From: Acanthaster planci
Taxonomy: Eukaryota > Echinodermata > Asteroidea > Valvatida > Acanthasteridae
Length of the DNA: 64,000 bases
Direction of reading: 5' to 3'
Assembly (NCBI RefSeq): GCF_001949145.1
Contig: NW_019091468.1
Coordinates: 262,580 to 326,579, forward strand
Shown: one piece after another, positions 54,301-58,322 of the stretch
Layout: every line of letters begins with the position of its first letter
Position numbering within the stretch: the first letter of the stretch is position 1
Notes under the pieces: model-generated
What the model was told of the DNA's origin: nothing
The model's database searches: none
What the model saw: the letters and a program-made list of their open reading frames with translations, nothing else
Made by a program: the position numbers and the translations under genes

Positions 54301-55399
54301 TAATATTTTATTAAAAAAAGAATTAAGTTTAATTCATTCAAGATCTTCAGCATTTGTCCTAAACTTAACAGGAAGAAATGTGAGAATGAAGTCCCATCCA
54401 ACCCTGGCTCTCTGTCGTATACACGAATCGTAACTAAGCAACATCACTGAACCTACACGACTGTCTGCGTTCTGCAGTCCGCAGTTTTCTCTTTCTCATC
54501 ACAAACACAGTCACAGACTCTTGAGCTGTAGTCTGTGTTGGGCCGTCCGTAACCACCTTTGAGGTTGGGCTGATCTGACCAAAGGCCATTGAACATCGCA
54601 CTACCTGCAAGATGAAAAAAACAAATGGAAAATATTCACATGTACCGGTACATGGTGAGTTGTTTTGCAATACCTGCATAAATCCCTGTCATCTGATTGG
54701 TGGATTGTTGATCAAATGTCATTGAATTGTTATATTGAATGGTACCTGTTAAATAGAACTTCATTTCACTTGACTGGTTCTCAGCCCCATTTCATTATCT
54801 CATTTCAAGTAAGAAAGGAAAATAATATAGGGGTAACTCCAGAAATTAGGGGTCCAAAAGTGTGACATTTAAGTGTCCCTGTTACATCTGACTTTTGTTA
54901 TTTGACATGGAAATATCACCGGAATTGATTTCAAACTATTACTATTTGTTTGGCAGGTAATTTGCATCAATTCATCACTCTTGGAAATTAGAAAATGTGT
55001 TCTAAACTTACAAAATCATATGTCAGATGTGACAGGGACACGAACAAAAATGGACCCCTGATTTCTGGAATTACCCATAGGGACCGAAACCTGTACATTG
55101 TTAGAGAAAACTTTTCAGAACAGGCTCATAGGGTTTGTACGCAGGGTGTCAAGTGATGTCTGCATATGGAACTCTTTCAAATATTCTCTTTCAGAAATCT
55201 ACTGGAGTGGATTTTGGAAAACACTTGTGAAATCCACTGCTTTCATAACATTGCACTCACCGGTTTCATAGTCGATGCCGAATTCCTTGTAGCGGTCATT
55301 CCAGTAATTCGCCCCATAGAAAGCAGCAAACGTCCCAGGCAAACTAGCCATCACTGCAGCAACAGCAAAGACAACGATTGCCAGGAAACCTCCAGCCAT
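6151..55399 (-). CDS. Giant mosaic mega-thrombospondin-like secreted protein (72 exons, about 2,936 aa)
   Basis: This is one gene read from ATG at 55,399-55,397 to stop TAG at 6,153-6,151. All 72 exons have GT donors and AG acceptors, and the phases match at every junction. One acceptor choice, at exon 4, was fixed by requiring the frame to close. Domain order with approximate residues: signal peptide 1-25, LRR N-cap 47-96, LRRs 96-987, LRR C-cap 987-1048, FN3 1049-1176, fibro-slime 1177-1435, cadherin 1435-1705, F5/8C 1706-1866, cysteine-rich 1867-2036, EGF 2037-2201, TSP type 3 2202-2477, TSP C-terminal 2478-2696, LamG 2696-2878, tail to 2936. Thrombospondins are secreted, calcium-binding, oligomeric matrix and adhesion modulators. 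Large TSP-core proteins with extra domains have been called mega-thrombospondins. No coiled coil was seen, so oligomerisation is unproven. Exons are detailed in the block entries that follow. Confidence 0.85.
6744..9209 (-). CDS. Giant gene, LamG/concanavalin-like domain exons
   Basis: Five exons: 9,024-9,209, 8,699-8,796, 8,278-8,348, 8,044-8,109 and 6,744-6,870. The first continues in frame from the thrombospondin C-terminal domain. Landmarks of a LamG_3-type jelly-roll (about residues 2,696-2,850) appear in order: [72 protein letters not shown] and LSDAEIEEH. The donor after MFIENG (GTTAGT at 9,018-9,023) was chosen over downstream open frame because only it gives the phase needed by the next exon and completes the nG..L.G motif. 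Such domains bind glycans or proteins. A LamG-like domain is usual at the amino end of vertebrate TSP1-like proteins, so its place after the TSP C-terminal domain is unusual. Confidence 0.85.
9669..9850 (-). repeat. tRNA-derived SINE copy, minus orientation
   Basis: On the minus strand it carries a tRNA-like head (GGTGGTCGAGCAGTTAAGA, A-box-like) and a B-box-like GGGTTTGACTCCC, then a tail with CACAAGCCC and GGGCAAAAAT. A sister copy lies at 20,505-20,680 and a third, more diverged, at 54,076-54,260. It sits in an intron of the giant gene. It is not a functional tRNA gene: no complete cloverleaf was found. Confidence 0.7.
9986..11505 (-). CDS. Giant gene, thrombospondin C-terminal (TSP_C) domain exons
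   Basis: Three exons, 11,269-11,505, 10,900-11,072 and 9,986-10,129, preceded by the domain's first strands in exon 12,128-12,309. Diagnostic stretches of the TSP lectin-like L domain are clear: [95 protein letters not shown] and YKCAER. Vertebrate COMP/TSP equivalents are DYAGFIFGYQ, FYVVMWKQ, SYRWFLQHRP and GGRLGVFCFSQ. The domain packs with the type 3 repeats and binds calcium, collagens and integrins in known family members. It is complete, with conserved tryptophans and the terminal cysteine. Unlike canonical thrombospondins, the protein does not end shortly after this domain but runs on into a LamG domain. Confidence 0.95.
10160..10312. repeat. 30-bp minisatellite next to a TSP_C exon
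   Basis: About five copies of a 30-base unit (ATGGCTATGCCTATGGTTGG plus TACTAATCAT, 0-4 differences per unit) begin about 30 bases upstream of the last TSP_C exon's acceptor. Because the unit is a multiple of three, frames through it stay open on both strands, including one continuous with the exon on the minus strand. Confidence 0.9.
10451..10695 (-). mobile_element. MITE family A, copy 1
   Basis: An element of about 245 bases with inverted ends (GGGTCATTCTATAAATTAGG, and its complement ending ATAGAATGACCC), then subterminal GTCCCTGT/ACAGG-type blocks. The internal sequence matches the copies at 34,328, 43,097 and 54,831 in opposite orientation (reverse complement of ATTGATTTCAAACTATT and TTTGGCAGGTAATTTG). 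No coding capacity. Intronic. Confidence 0.85.
11925..11985. repeat. Half copy of the 2,971-3,100 foldback element
   Basis: GTCCAAATCACTTGGCTGTGACTTGAAATTG matches one arm of the foldback MITE at 2,971-3,100. The opposite arm is not recognisable. Confidence 0.5.
12128..16272 (-). CDS. Giant gene, thrombospondin type 3 calcium-repeat exons
   Basis: Seven exons: 16,168-16,272, 15,534-15,641, 15,062-15,221, 14,715-14,907, 13,242-13,327, 12,547-12,642 and 12,128-12,309. The first has the family linker [20 protein letters not shown]. Then come repeated aspartate-rich calcium loops with paired cysteines: [100 protein letters not shown] and [20 protein letters not shown]. In thrombospondins this forms a wire around many calcium ions and packs against the C-terminal domain. 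About eight cysteine-bearing repeats are visible, near the family's usual number. The last exon runs directly into the TSP C-terminal domain ([17 protein letters not shown]). Confidence 0.95.
12833..12995 (-). mobile_element. MITE family B, copy 1
   Basis: Inverted ends AGTCCATCACAAGTCC ... GGACTTATGATGGACT around a core with GTGACAAAAGCATTCTT and TTGTTCACCCTGTTACTT. It is the reverse complement of the copy at 40,687-40,860. Non-coding and intronic. A more decayed relative follows at 13,076-13,174. Confidence 0.8.
13076..13174. mobile_element. MITE family B, short diverged copy
   Basis: Starts AGTCCAATCAGGCCATCACAAGTCC and ends GGGACTTGTGACGGACTT, the same terminal motif as the neighbouring copy, but the core is shorter. 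Confidence 0.55.
13951..14221. mobile_element. Foldback MITE with about 100-bp arms
   Basis: The left arm (TTGTAATCAAAGATTATATAGCGCCGCGTAGCGACGCAAGATGGG, split here: TTGTAATCAAAGATT / TATAGCGCCGC / GACGCAAGATGGG) pairs with the right arm (CCCATCTTGCGCCG / GCGGCGCTATA / AATCTTTGGTTGTAAT). Pairing continues inward through TTATCACCATGGGCACCATTC. It is non-coding and lies in an intron between TSP type 3 exons. Confidence 0.8.
14317..14662. mobile_element. Foldback element with four CTTTTGCCGGGA motifs
   Basis: Terminal inverted repeats of 24 bases, TGCCCAGCAGAAGGGCGTAA / TTACACCCTTCTGCCGGGCA, enclose a further inverted pair of the same CCCTTTTGCCGGGA/TCCCGGCAAAAGG unit. The element is thus built from nested copies of its own terminus. 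It ends about 52 bases from the donor of the TSP type 3 exon at 14,715-14,907, and a second foldback element lies just upstream. Confidence 0.8.
16728..18261 (-). CDS. Giant gene, thrombospondin-type EGF domain exons
   Basis: Four exons: 18,128-18,261, 17,819-17,953, 17,292-17,366 and 16,728-16,877. They encode about 165 residues of EGF modules: [17 protein letters not shown] with [40 protein letters not shown] followed by [14 protein letters not shown]; the calcium-binding consensus [20 protein letters not shown]; and [20 protein letters not shown] with [11 protein letters not shown]. The GxGxxxAxxNPQVCxDIDEC stretch is characteristic of thrombospondin EGF repeats just before the type 3 repeats. 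Exons are symmetric (phase 0 at most junctions), typical of shuffled EGF modules. They most likely act as a stalk and calcium-dependent spacer. Confidence 0.92.
18826..19005 (-). mobile_element. MITE family C, copy 1
   Basis: About 180 bases with imperfect inverted ends (GGATACGTTTGCGTGGTTAC / CTCGTTCGAACGCACCC-like) and a core with CAGCGAGAGTATACTC, ATCCAAGTGTAATG and repeated ACTCGTGTTAAC. The reverse complement matches 36,746-36,927 along its length. Non-coding, intronic. Confidence 0.75.
19035..21624 (-). CDS. Giant gene, cysteine-rich GCC2/GCC3-like exons
   Basis: Four exons: 21,461-21,624, 21,033-21,095, 19,901-20,003 and 19,035-19,214, about 170 residues with dense cysteines ([94 protein letters not shown]). 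The C..C..G.....G...C..CP.GY.S..G...C..C spacing matches ephrin-receptor-like GCC2/GCC3 or furin-like cysteine-rich modules. A stalk role between the discoidin and EGF domains is inferred. Some exons are small, and assignment to a single family is uncertain. Confidence 0.85.
20505..20680 (+). repeat. tRNA-derived SINE copy, plus orientation
   Basis: Same family as the copy at 9,669-9,850: head CGGCAAGCTTGGTGGTCAAG, CAGTTAAGACATCTGCAC, B-box-like GGGGGTTTGAGCCCC, then GCTTGTGAA...CACAAGCTC and a GGGCAAAAAT tail. Intronic, with no complete tRNA fold. Confidence 0.7.
22208..24100 (-). CDS. Giant gene, F5/8 type C (discoidin) domain exons
   Basis: Three exons, 23,960-24,100, 23,035-23,222 and 22,208-22,361, encode a complete discoidin domain of about 155 residues bounded by its two conserved cysteines. 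Landmarks: [20 protein letters not shown] (start), [81 protein letters not shown] and IVGC (end). Discoidin domains bind phospholipids, carbohydrates or collagens at cell surfaces through loop residues. Here it sits between the cadherin repeats and the cysteine-rich stalk. The intron after the middle exon contains decayed copies of that exon's 3' end. Confidence 0.95.
22683..23018. repeat. Diverged tandem copies of the F5/8C exon's 3' end
   Basis: Three decayed copies of about 85-150 bases (near 22,683, 22,768 and 22,917) repeat the segment that forms the end of the F5/8C exon at 23,035-23,095. Shared blocks are GATCACTGCCATCTTTATCCTG, split as GATCACTGCCATC / TTTATCCTG, plus ATCATTGGAGTATG. 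The copies contain stops or frameshifts and lack the proper donor, so they look like non-functional duplications. Confidence 0.75.
24197..26349 (-). CDS. Giant gene, cadherin-repeat exons
   Basis: Exons 26,206-26,349, 25,430-25,599, 24,879-25,048 and 24,197-24,414, continuing from the end of exon 26,648-26,879. Cadherin signatures in order: [59 protein letters not shown] and [16 protein letters not shown]. These correspond to LDYE, DxNDN, DADxGxNxxxxY and A.DxGxP. They imply about two repeats, the first partly degenerate, with calcium-ligating residues between them. No transmembrane or catenin-binding region follows, so these act as extracellular modules. The last exon's end ([20 protein letters not shown]) leads into the discoidin domain. 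The first exon carries a low-complexity acidic linker. Confidence 0.9.
25705..25880. repeat. SINE-like repeat, copy 1
   Basis: Shares TCCCTGGGGAGTACACAACC and CTCCTGGGGTAAAGTGACTC-like blocks with 43,370-43,530, including GTGACTCGCCCAAG, reminiscent of the conserved core of MIR/L2-type elements (inference). Followed by a B-box complement (GGATTCGAACCC). Intronic. Confidence 0.55.
26648..29073 (-). CDS. Giant gene, fibro-slime (PA14-like) domain exons
   Basis: Six exons: 29,007-29,073, 28,392-28,610, 27,997-28,086, 27,501-27,679, 27,123-27,220 and 26,648-26,879. The order of motifs matches the fibro-slime domain (a PA14-related beta-barrel first known from Dictyostelium spore-coat/prespore proteins and bacterial fibro-slime proteins): [66 protein letters not shown], the [20 protein letters not shown] core (canonical GDDDVWVFIN), and [20 protein letters not shown] (canonical FhaER..S.S.F). 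Such domains are thought to bind carbohydrates. This one is complete and in frame with its neighbours. The second half of exon 26,648-26,879 begins the cadherin region. Confidence 0.88.
26880..26950 (-). repeat. Tandem duplication of a splice acceptor
   Basis: CCTGCGAGATAGTAATAGCAA occurs twice, 34 bases apart, with a third diverged copy (GGGAGATAATAGTAGCAA) beyond. Each of the first two carries the CTCGCAG acceptor used by exon 26,648-26,879. Use of the upstream acceptor would add 34 bases and shift the frame. Confidence 0.8.
30224..30385. repeat. Dispersed repeat D, copy 1
   Basis: Matches 63,179-63,345 in the same orientation (TCCGCC...GAGCAG, GTTGGTCGGGAGTGTTCATTTTGCTG, split as GTTGGTCGG / GTGTTCATTTTGCTG, and AGCGA...CGACCGT). 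The ends resemble those of the elements at 32,091 and 49,748. Intronic here, adjacent to the second FN3 exon. Confidence 0.6.
30484..31775 (-). CDS. Giant gene, fibronectin type III domain exons
   Basis: Three exons, 31,649-31,775, 31,229-31,269 and 30,484-30,699, give about 127 residues after the LRR C-cap. [20 protein letters not shown] gives the start of an FN3 sandwich (P.NV.a......i.VsW). The end has [20 protein letters not shown] with TLENV (Y.c.V and the G-strand). A serine/threonine- and aspartate-rich insert ([20 protein letters not shown]) and a cysteine pair (CTCQC) make it longer than a typical FN3 of about 90 residues. The acceptor of the third exon (CTCAAG at 30,700-30,705) was selected because it alone gives the phase required by the previous exon. 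FN3 assignment is moderate because the middle strands are diverged. Confidence 0.75.
32091..32310. mobile_element. MITE-like repeat E, copy 1
   Basis: Starts AATCCGCCCTGAGTTGAAGT and ends GCTCGGAGTGGATAGGG. Similar in start, length and end to 49,748-49,977 (AATCCGCCCCCGAGTTGAAG ... GCTTGGAGTGGATTAAGC). The ends are weak inverted repeats. Intronic. Confidence 0.7.
32615..32799 (-). CDS. Giant gene, LRR C-terminal cap exon
   Basis: One exon of 185 bases encodes the cysteine cap that closes the LRR solenoid: [20 protein letters not shown], then [11 protein letters not shown] and RRLFQCG. NP..C.C, C.TP and a final C are the LRRCT signature, with four cysteines visible. The capping tryptophan is replaced by tyrosines. 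It is joined in phase 2 to the last repeat exon (33,319-33,396) and in phase 1 to the FN3 exon, so the LRR array is part of the same transcript as the downstream modules. Confidence 0.9.
33319..41715 (-). CDS. Giant gene, leucine-rich repeat array, third part
   Basis: Eleven exons: 41,647-41,715, 41,246-41,323, 40,909-40,983, 39,752-39,820, 38,895-38,963, 38,237-38,308, 37,708-37,776, 37,407-37,547, 36,386-36,457, 33,745-33,810 and 33,319-33,396 (about residues 701-987). All but one encode a single repeat of 22-26 residues with phase 2 at both ends, cut within the first leucine codon of the next repeat; 37,407-37,547 holds two. Examples: [96 protein letters not shown] and [20 protein letters not shown]. 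They follow the extracellular consensus LxLxxNxIxxIxxxxFxxL. A relic repeat exon at 34,644-34,696 breaks the frame and is excluded. Confidence 0.9.
34328..34561 (+). mobile_element. MITE family A, copy 2
   Basis: Inverted ends GGGTAATTCCAGAAATTAGG ... CCTAATTTCTGGAGTTACCC, subterminal TGTGTCCTTGTTACATCTG and its complement CAGATGTGACAGGGACACA. The core is shared with copies at 43,097 and 54,831. No coding capacity. Confidence 0.9.
34698..36171. other. Long intron of the giant gene
   Basis: Between the LRR exons at 36,386-36,457 and 33,745-33,810. No exon with usable splice phases was found apart from the relic at 34,644-34,696, which lies just outside this stretch. Confidence 0.6.
36746..36927 (+). 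mobile_element. MITE family C, copy 2
   Basis: GGGTTTGAGCGAGCTACTCA ... GGAGTAACCGCACAAATGCACC, the reverse complement counterpart of 18,826-19,005, sharing GTCAGCGAGAGTATACTC and ATCCAAGTGTAATG. Intronic. Confidence 0.75.
39370..39615. repeat. Dispersed repeat F, copy 1
   Basis: GTGCCTTGTGGAGACCCAGA, then GGTCTCCACAAGGAT and AACGTGTAAGAATCTG match 62,540-62,740 (GTGCCTTGCGGAGACCCAGG, GGTCTCCATGAGGAT). GTCTCCACAAGGATAC near 39,612 suggests an internal inverted component. Intronic. Confidence 0.55.
40687..40860 (+). mobile_element. MITE family B, copy 3
   Basis: Ends CAAGTCCATCAGGTACAAGTCC and GGGACTTGTGATGGACTCG. The core, reversed, matches 12,833-12,995 (GTGAACAATGACACAAGAATG, split as GTGAACAATGACA / AGAATGCTTTTGTCAC). 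Ends 48 bases from the LRR exon at 40,909-40,983. Confidence 0.8.
41830..42340. repeat. Degenerate tandem repeat, unit about 50 bp
   Basis: Recurring blocks CACACCTTTAGATCCTGCACC and CCCCAGGTTATCTCACACAC alternate at roughly 45-60 base spacing, about eight diverged units. Located in the intron that also holds the assembly gap. Confidence 0.7.
43097..43356 (+). mobile_element. MITE family A, copy 3
   Basis: Ends GGGTCATTCTATAAATTTGG ... GTCTATAGAATGACCC; core GACATTGATTTCAAACTATT and TTTGGCAGGTAATTTGAAGT as in the other copies. Terminal sequence is of the same subtype as copy 1. Confidence 0.88.
43370..43530. repeat. SINE-like repeat, copy 2
   Basis: CTCCCTGGGGAGCATACAACC, ACTCCTGGGTGGAGAGATGC and CAAGTGATTTGTCCAAGGTC match the copy at 25,705-25,880. 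The last block resembles the conserved MIR/L2-type core. Confidence 0.55.
43642..43821. other. Assembly gap (180 N)
   Basis: A run of 180 N inside the intron between LRR exons 43,976-44,194 and 41,647-41,715. Exon phases on both sides are compatible, so no coding exon needs to be missing, though an extra phase-2 repeat exon could hide here. Confidence 0.99.
43976..46226 (-). CDS. Giant gene, leucine-rich repeat array, middle part
   Basis: Five exons: 46,077-46,226, 45,672-45,749, 44,808-44,945, 44,388-44,531 and 43,976-44,194 (about residues 458-701). They hold about ten repeats, two to three per exon except 45,672-45,749, so these look like fusions of ancestral one-repeat exons by intron loss. 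Examples: [56 protein letters not shown] and [17 protein letters not shown]. Cysteines in FQCLTF and EDLCNM are extra to the consensus. All five exons begin and end in phase 2. No transmembrane segment or non-LRR insert is present. Confidence 0.92.
45379..45578. mobile_element. Repeat with CAGTGGCGTAGC inverted ends, copy 1
   Basis: Begins CAGTGGCGTAGCTAGGATTT and ends GGGCTACGCCCCTG, a terminal inverted repeat seen in many animal DNA transposons. The left half matches 60,569-60,720 (GCACCAGCTTTCAGTG, CCTTGTTCAATATC). G-rich interior, no transposase. Confidence 0.7.
47268..53625 (-). CDS. Giant gene, leucine-rich repeat array, first part
   Basis: Twelve exons: 53,570-53,625, 53,222-53,290, 52,844-52,909, 52,562-52,639, 52,246-52,314, 51,575-51,724, 51,194-51,265, 50,456-50,527, 49,306-49,377, 48,592-48,675, 48,089-48,166 and 47,268-47,399 (about residues 126-458). 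They hold about 14 repeats, one per exon except 51,575-51,724 and 47,268-47,399 with two. From the second exon on, all begin and end in phase 2. Examples: [87 protein letters not shown] and [20 protein letters not shown]. The first acceptor is ambiguous: 53,625 keeps the frame, while the stronger-looking 53,635 would break it. Several repeats are irregular in length (22-28 residues). Confidence 0.9.
48408..48599. repeat. Perfect 96-bp tandem duplication including an exon end and donor
   Basis: Two identical 96-base copies (48,408-48,503 and 48,504-48,599). Each contains the last bases of LRR exon 48,592-48,675 and its donor (CAGAGTT then GTAAGT on the minus strand). The second donor copy lies at 48,495, inside the following intron. 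Identity suggests a recent event or an assembly artefact. Confidence 0.93.
49748..49977. mobile_element. MITE-like repeat E, copy 2
   Basis: AATCCGCCCCCGAGTTGAAG ... CTTTTTTCTGCTTGGAGTGG, the counterpart of 32,091-32,310. Non-coding, intronic. Confidence 0.7.
50036..50190. repeat. 38-bp minisatellite, four copies
   Basis: GTAGTTACTAATCTCAGGGA / AACCACACCATCAAGTG repeated four times with one or two differences (ACTAATC versus ACTGATC). In an LRR intron. Confidence 0.95.
51868..52152. repeat. 28-29-bp minisatellite, about 11 copies
   Basis: The unit GGAGTTATCCACTCCACCAA plus CAGGTTGAT is repeated about eleven times. Within each unit GGAGTTATCCACTCC is nearly palindromic (GGAGT...ACTCC), so the array could form small hairpins. 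In the intron between LRR exons 52,246-52,314 and 51,575-51,724. Confidence 0.95.
53923..54604 (-). CDS. Giant gene, LRR N-terminal cap and first repeat exons
   Basis: Two exons, 54,457-54,604 and 53,923-54,010. The first carries a cysteine cluster [15 protein letters not shown], which has the C.C...C shape of an LRRNT cap, preceded by a glycine/aspartate-rich stretch ([20 protein letters not shown]). The second begins the solenoid with [20 protein letters not shown]. The junction with the signal-peptide exon is phase 1 and the junction between the two is phase 2. The donor of the second (GTAAC at 53,918-53,922) is weak, but only this choice keeps phase with the next exon. Confidence 0.8.
54076..54260 (+). 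repeat. tRNA-derived SINE, diverged copy
   Basis: GCCAGCTCAGTGGTTGAGTG with ATAAGACACCTGAACTGC and B-box-like GGTTCACGTCC, then TTTTCACAAGCCC as in the copies at 9,669 and 20,505. In the intron between LRR N-cap exons. Confidence 0.65.
54831..55076 (+). mobile_element. MITE family A, copy 4
   Basis: GGGTAACTCCAGAAATTAGG ... CTGATTTCTGGAATTACCC with subterminal GTGTCCCTGTTACATCTGAC and its complement. Most similar to copy 2. Flanked by ATAG on both sides, a possible target-site duplication. In the first coding intron. Confidence 0.92.
55261..55399 (-). CDS. Giant gene, first coding exon with signal peptide
   Basis: ATG at 55,399-55,397, in CAGCCATGG-like context on the complementary strand (ACCATGG), opens [20 protein letters not shown], a hydrophobic run followed by PGTFA and then AFYGANYW. 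This is a convincing cleavable signal peptide with cleavage after about residue 25. The exon continues [15 protein letters not shown] and ends at a strong donor (CCG, then GTGAGTG) at 55,261 in phase 1. An acceptor at 55,446-55,451 implies that at least one non-coding 5' exon lies further upstream, at higher coordinates. Confidence 0.88.
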
Positions 55400-55445
55400 G
55401 GTTTCAGATGAGCAGCGAGGAAGTTGGAGAACTTACAGAATGTGC
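55400..55445 (-). other. 5'UTR part of the giant gene's first coding exon
   Basis: 46 bases between a good acceptor (TTTTTTTCTCTCCAG on the minus strand) and the ATG. The upstream 5'UTR exon and promoter were not identified. Confidence 0.65.
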
Positions 55446-56790
55446 CTGGAGAGAAAAAAAGCAAACTGTAAAGTTCTCAATTGACATCCCATGCACAAAC
55501 TCAACGAGACTGATCTAAAAAATCCTTTCTAAGCAGAGGACTCGACATTTTCCCCGCTCCATTTCACTTTCCAGGATGTGCTATTGCTTCCTCATGGCTG
55601 ATACATTCATCAAGTGGCAGAGAAAAATTAACAATATCAGGTCTATAATTCTTACCAAAGCAATTTATCAGGCAACACTTCCATACACATCACTAATTTT
55701 TTCCCGCGTTGATGTACATGTATTAGGCCCACCCTTAAATTTTAGCCATTGGAAAGTCATAAAAAGTTTGGTAGCAAGGAAAATATCGAAGCATTAATTA
55801 GGAAATACATGTATTTAGAATTTTTCAGACCAGTCTCATAAGGTTTGTGCACAGGCAGACAGGGTGTCAAGAAGGCCCTCATGTCAGTGTATGGAACTCT
55901 TTCCAATTAATTTTTCCCAACTTAGTCACTAACTCAGTGCACATCAAGCTATAAACTGTAAAGGAGGACTGTGCCCAGTGAGTGACCACTGCAGATAAAG
56001 CAGGAGACAAATCTTCAAATGAGGCCACCGACTGACTGGTGGTGAGTCTAGCAACTGCAGGTACACGCACTAGGCCTAGCATCGCGAGCAGACAGGCCCT
56101 GATAGTGATACAGTGATTGTAATCAATACCAGATCATTTATGATTTAGTAGACATGGTATTGGTAGATGGGGCTGACAGCACCCCGTTTACCATGTTTAC
56201 CACGGACACCCAACCACGCAGGAACAAAGTATTCGGGCCTAGCCCGAGGCGTTGTGCCTCAGTGACTGCATGCTATCGCGCAACGTCCGGGAAAAACTGT
56301 GCTGTCATCGGACTTGACGAATGGTCAGTTACAAAATGCAGACTTACAAATAATCTAAATTAACATCAGGCCGAACCCAGTATTACCAAGAAATGATCCA
56401 GCTTTCTGTTGACATGTTTCCTTTGACATCTGATCAGAAAGAGTTACAGCTTTGTGCTTAAAAATGTTTCCGCATCAGTTCACCTGTCACTCACATCTAA
56501 CCATGGTGGTTGTAGCTGGCAGAGCTCAAACTTCAAAGGTCAGAGTTTGAATCAATAGAAATAGCTGAGACCGTACTTGCACGAAACAGGTGCTTTGGTC
56601 TACGGCTGCGAGTGTTCTGTGTATATATGCAGGATGTTGGCAAGTGAAGCATTAGCCACAAAATTACTCACAAATTCTGACTGTTTCTTGATACTGCAAC
56701 GCAAATGCACGCCGAAAATGCCGCCGTACCAATGTGTTGATAATTTTACGATGGACGATGCAAGACACATTTACTCAAACGTATTGCCGC
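55446..56790. other. Putative 5' intron or upstream region of the giant gene
   Basis: No coding exon supported. It should contain intron, and possibly the first non-coding exon, of the minus-strand gene. Confidence 0.4.
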
Positions 56791-57129
56791 CACGCATTTT
56801 CACGTACGCACGTCATAGCTTCACATACGTACGTGGAAACTGTCGCGTACGTACGTGAAAAAATTATATGCGTGACGGTAATACGGGTGCAGTGTCCCAA
56901 TTCAAGGAAAATTCTCCGCCAGTCTCCAGTTGTAAATATTTCTGCGAATGTTTTTCCGGCAAGCCAACGAGAAGTTGCTCGGCTTTTGACGCAGTTTTTT
57001 TTTTTAACGTAGTGCCCCCTTTGTTGTGCCAACAATGCCCAACCGATACGCGACTTGTTGTCAAGTCGGAAAATGTAGGTAATTACGCGTGCGTTTGAAA
57101 ACTTCATTTCCGCCTAGATTGCTGGAAAA

Positions 57130-57345
57130 AAATCGCGGCAATACTTGCGACCGGAGATCAACGAGTCCTGCGCTTTTTGCTCGCAAACAGTGGCATCAAT
57201 ATTCGTGACTGAAGAGCAAGTCGCAAATTTTGGTCCCAGATATTGATGGCAATATTCACGACCAGAGAGTGAGTCGTGAATTTTGTTGTGAATATTGGCG
57301 TCAATATTCGCGACGGAAGAGTGGGTCGTCACGGATGTACGTGCT
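57130..57345. repeat. Diverged tandem repeat with self-complementary units
   Basis: About four units of 50-60 bases built on CAATATTCGCGACCGAAGAG-like and GAGTCGCGAATTTTG-like blocks. TTCGCGAC and GTCGCGAA within a unit are complementary, so each can fold into a hairpin. Just left, 56,800-56,860 contains repeated ACGTACGT in inverted arrangement. Confidence 0.6.
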
Positions 57346-58322
57346 TGCAAAATATCGACGTCAATATTGACGGTTGGCGATGTCCCTCCATGGCCATCAT
57401 GCTATCCCAATTGTAATATATAGGTGACAACTGACTTCATCGTCCCCAATGGCCTTATTATTTTGTATTCATGTTATTTATTATATCGGCAATGTACTGT
57501 TCCGGGGCAGATTCTATTTAGAAGGCTTTATGAGCGCCGTCATTCCTGTATGATGACCACATCATAAACATCGACCGCTGTTACAATGTCACATCGGTCC
57601 CACCTTGTACTTTGTAGTAGAAGCCCCCAATCCTGGTGAGAAGGCGCCGGCACTGCCTGATGCGATCGGGGGGGGGTCGGCGTACTTTTTTGGAGCCGGC
57701 AGCGAAACGTAAGCGGAATGTGCACCTTAAAATAAATGATTCATTGTGAATTCTAAAAAACAGGCCGTTTTTTTCTGGTCAGAACTGCAATGCTAGCAAA
57801 AGGTCGAGGCAGGAAGACAGACAAAAGCCGAGTCCTTCTATCCCACAGTTAGTGCATCATGTACGATGGCGGCTCATTTTAAATTTGCAGCAGACAAAAG
57901 AGAAAAAGCAATCATTGCGTTCCTTACGGCTTCACCGATTTGGTCTTTTGCGAAAGGCCCGGTGCAGAGGTAGGCTTTTAGTTTTTATGTTGTTAGCACA
58001 AAAATTATCTTGTCACGGCTCTGTATGCTCCAACTAGGCCCGGCAAGCGCGGTTCTAGGGCCATTTTTTGGGTGGGGGCAAGATTCTTCGCACGTCTTTT
58101 AGCCTTCGCTACTGCTCTTCCACTTTGGGAGCTAAAAAAAAGGACAAAAGAATCTAATGTATAATGCGCATATTCTGCAAAATGGTTTCGGCTATATTCA
58201 TTTAATTTAAAAAAAAAAAGGAAAACAGAATTACGATTCCAACATTTTCCGGTTTTATCATCGTCATTGTTAGGCTTTTTGTCTTTTTTTTTTTTTTTTT
58301 GGTTGGGGGTGAATAGCCCCTA

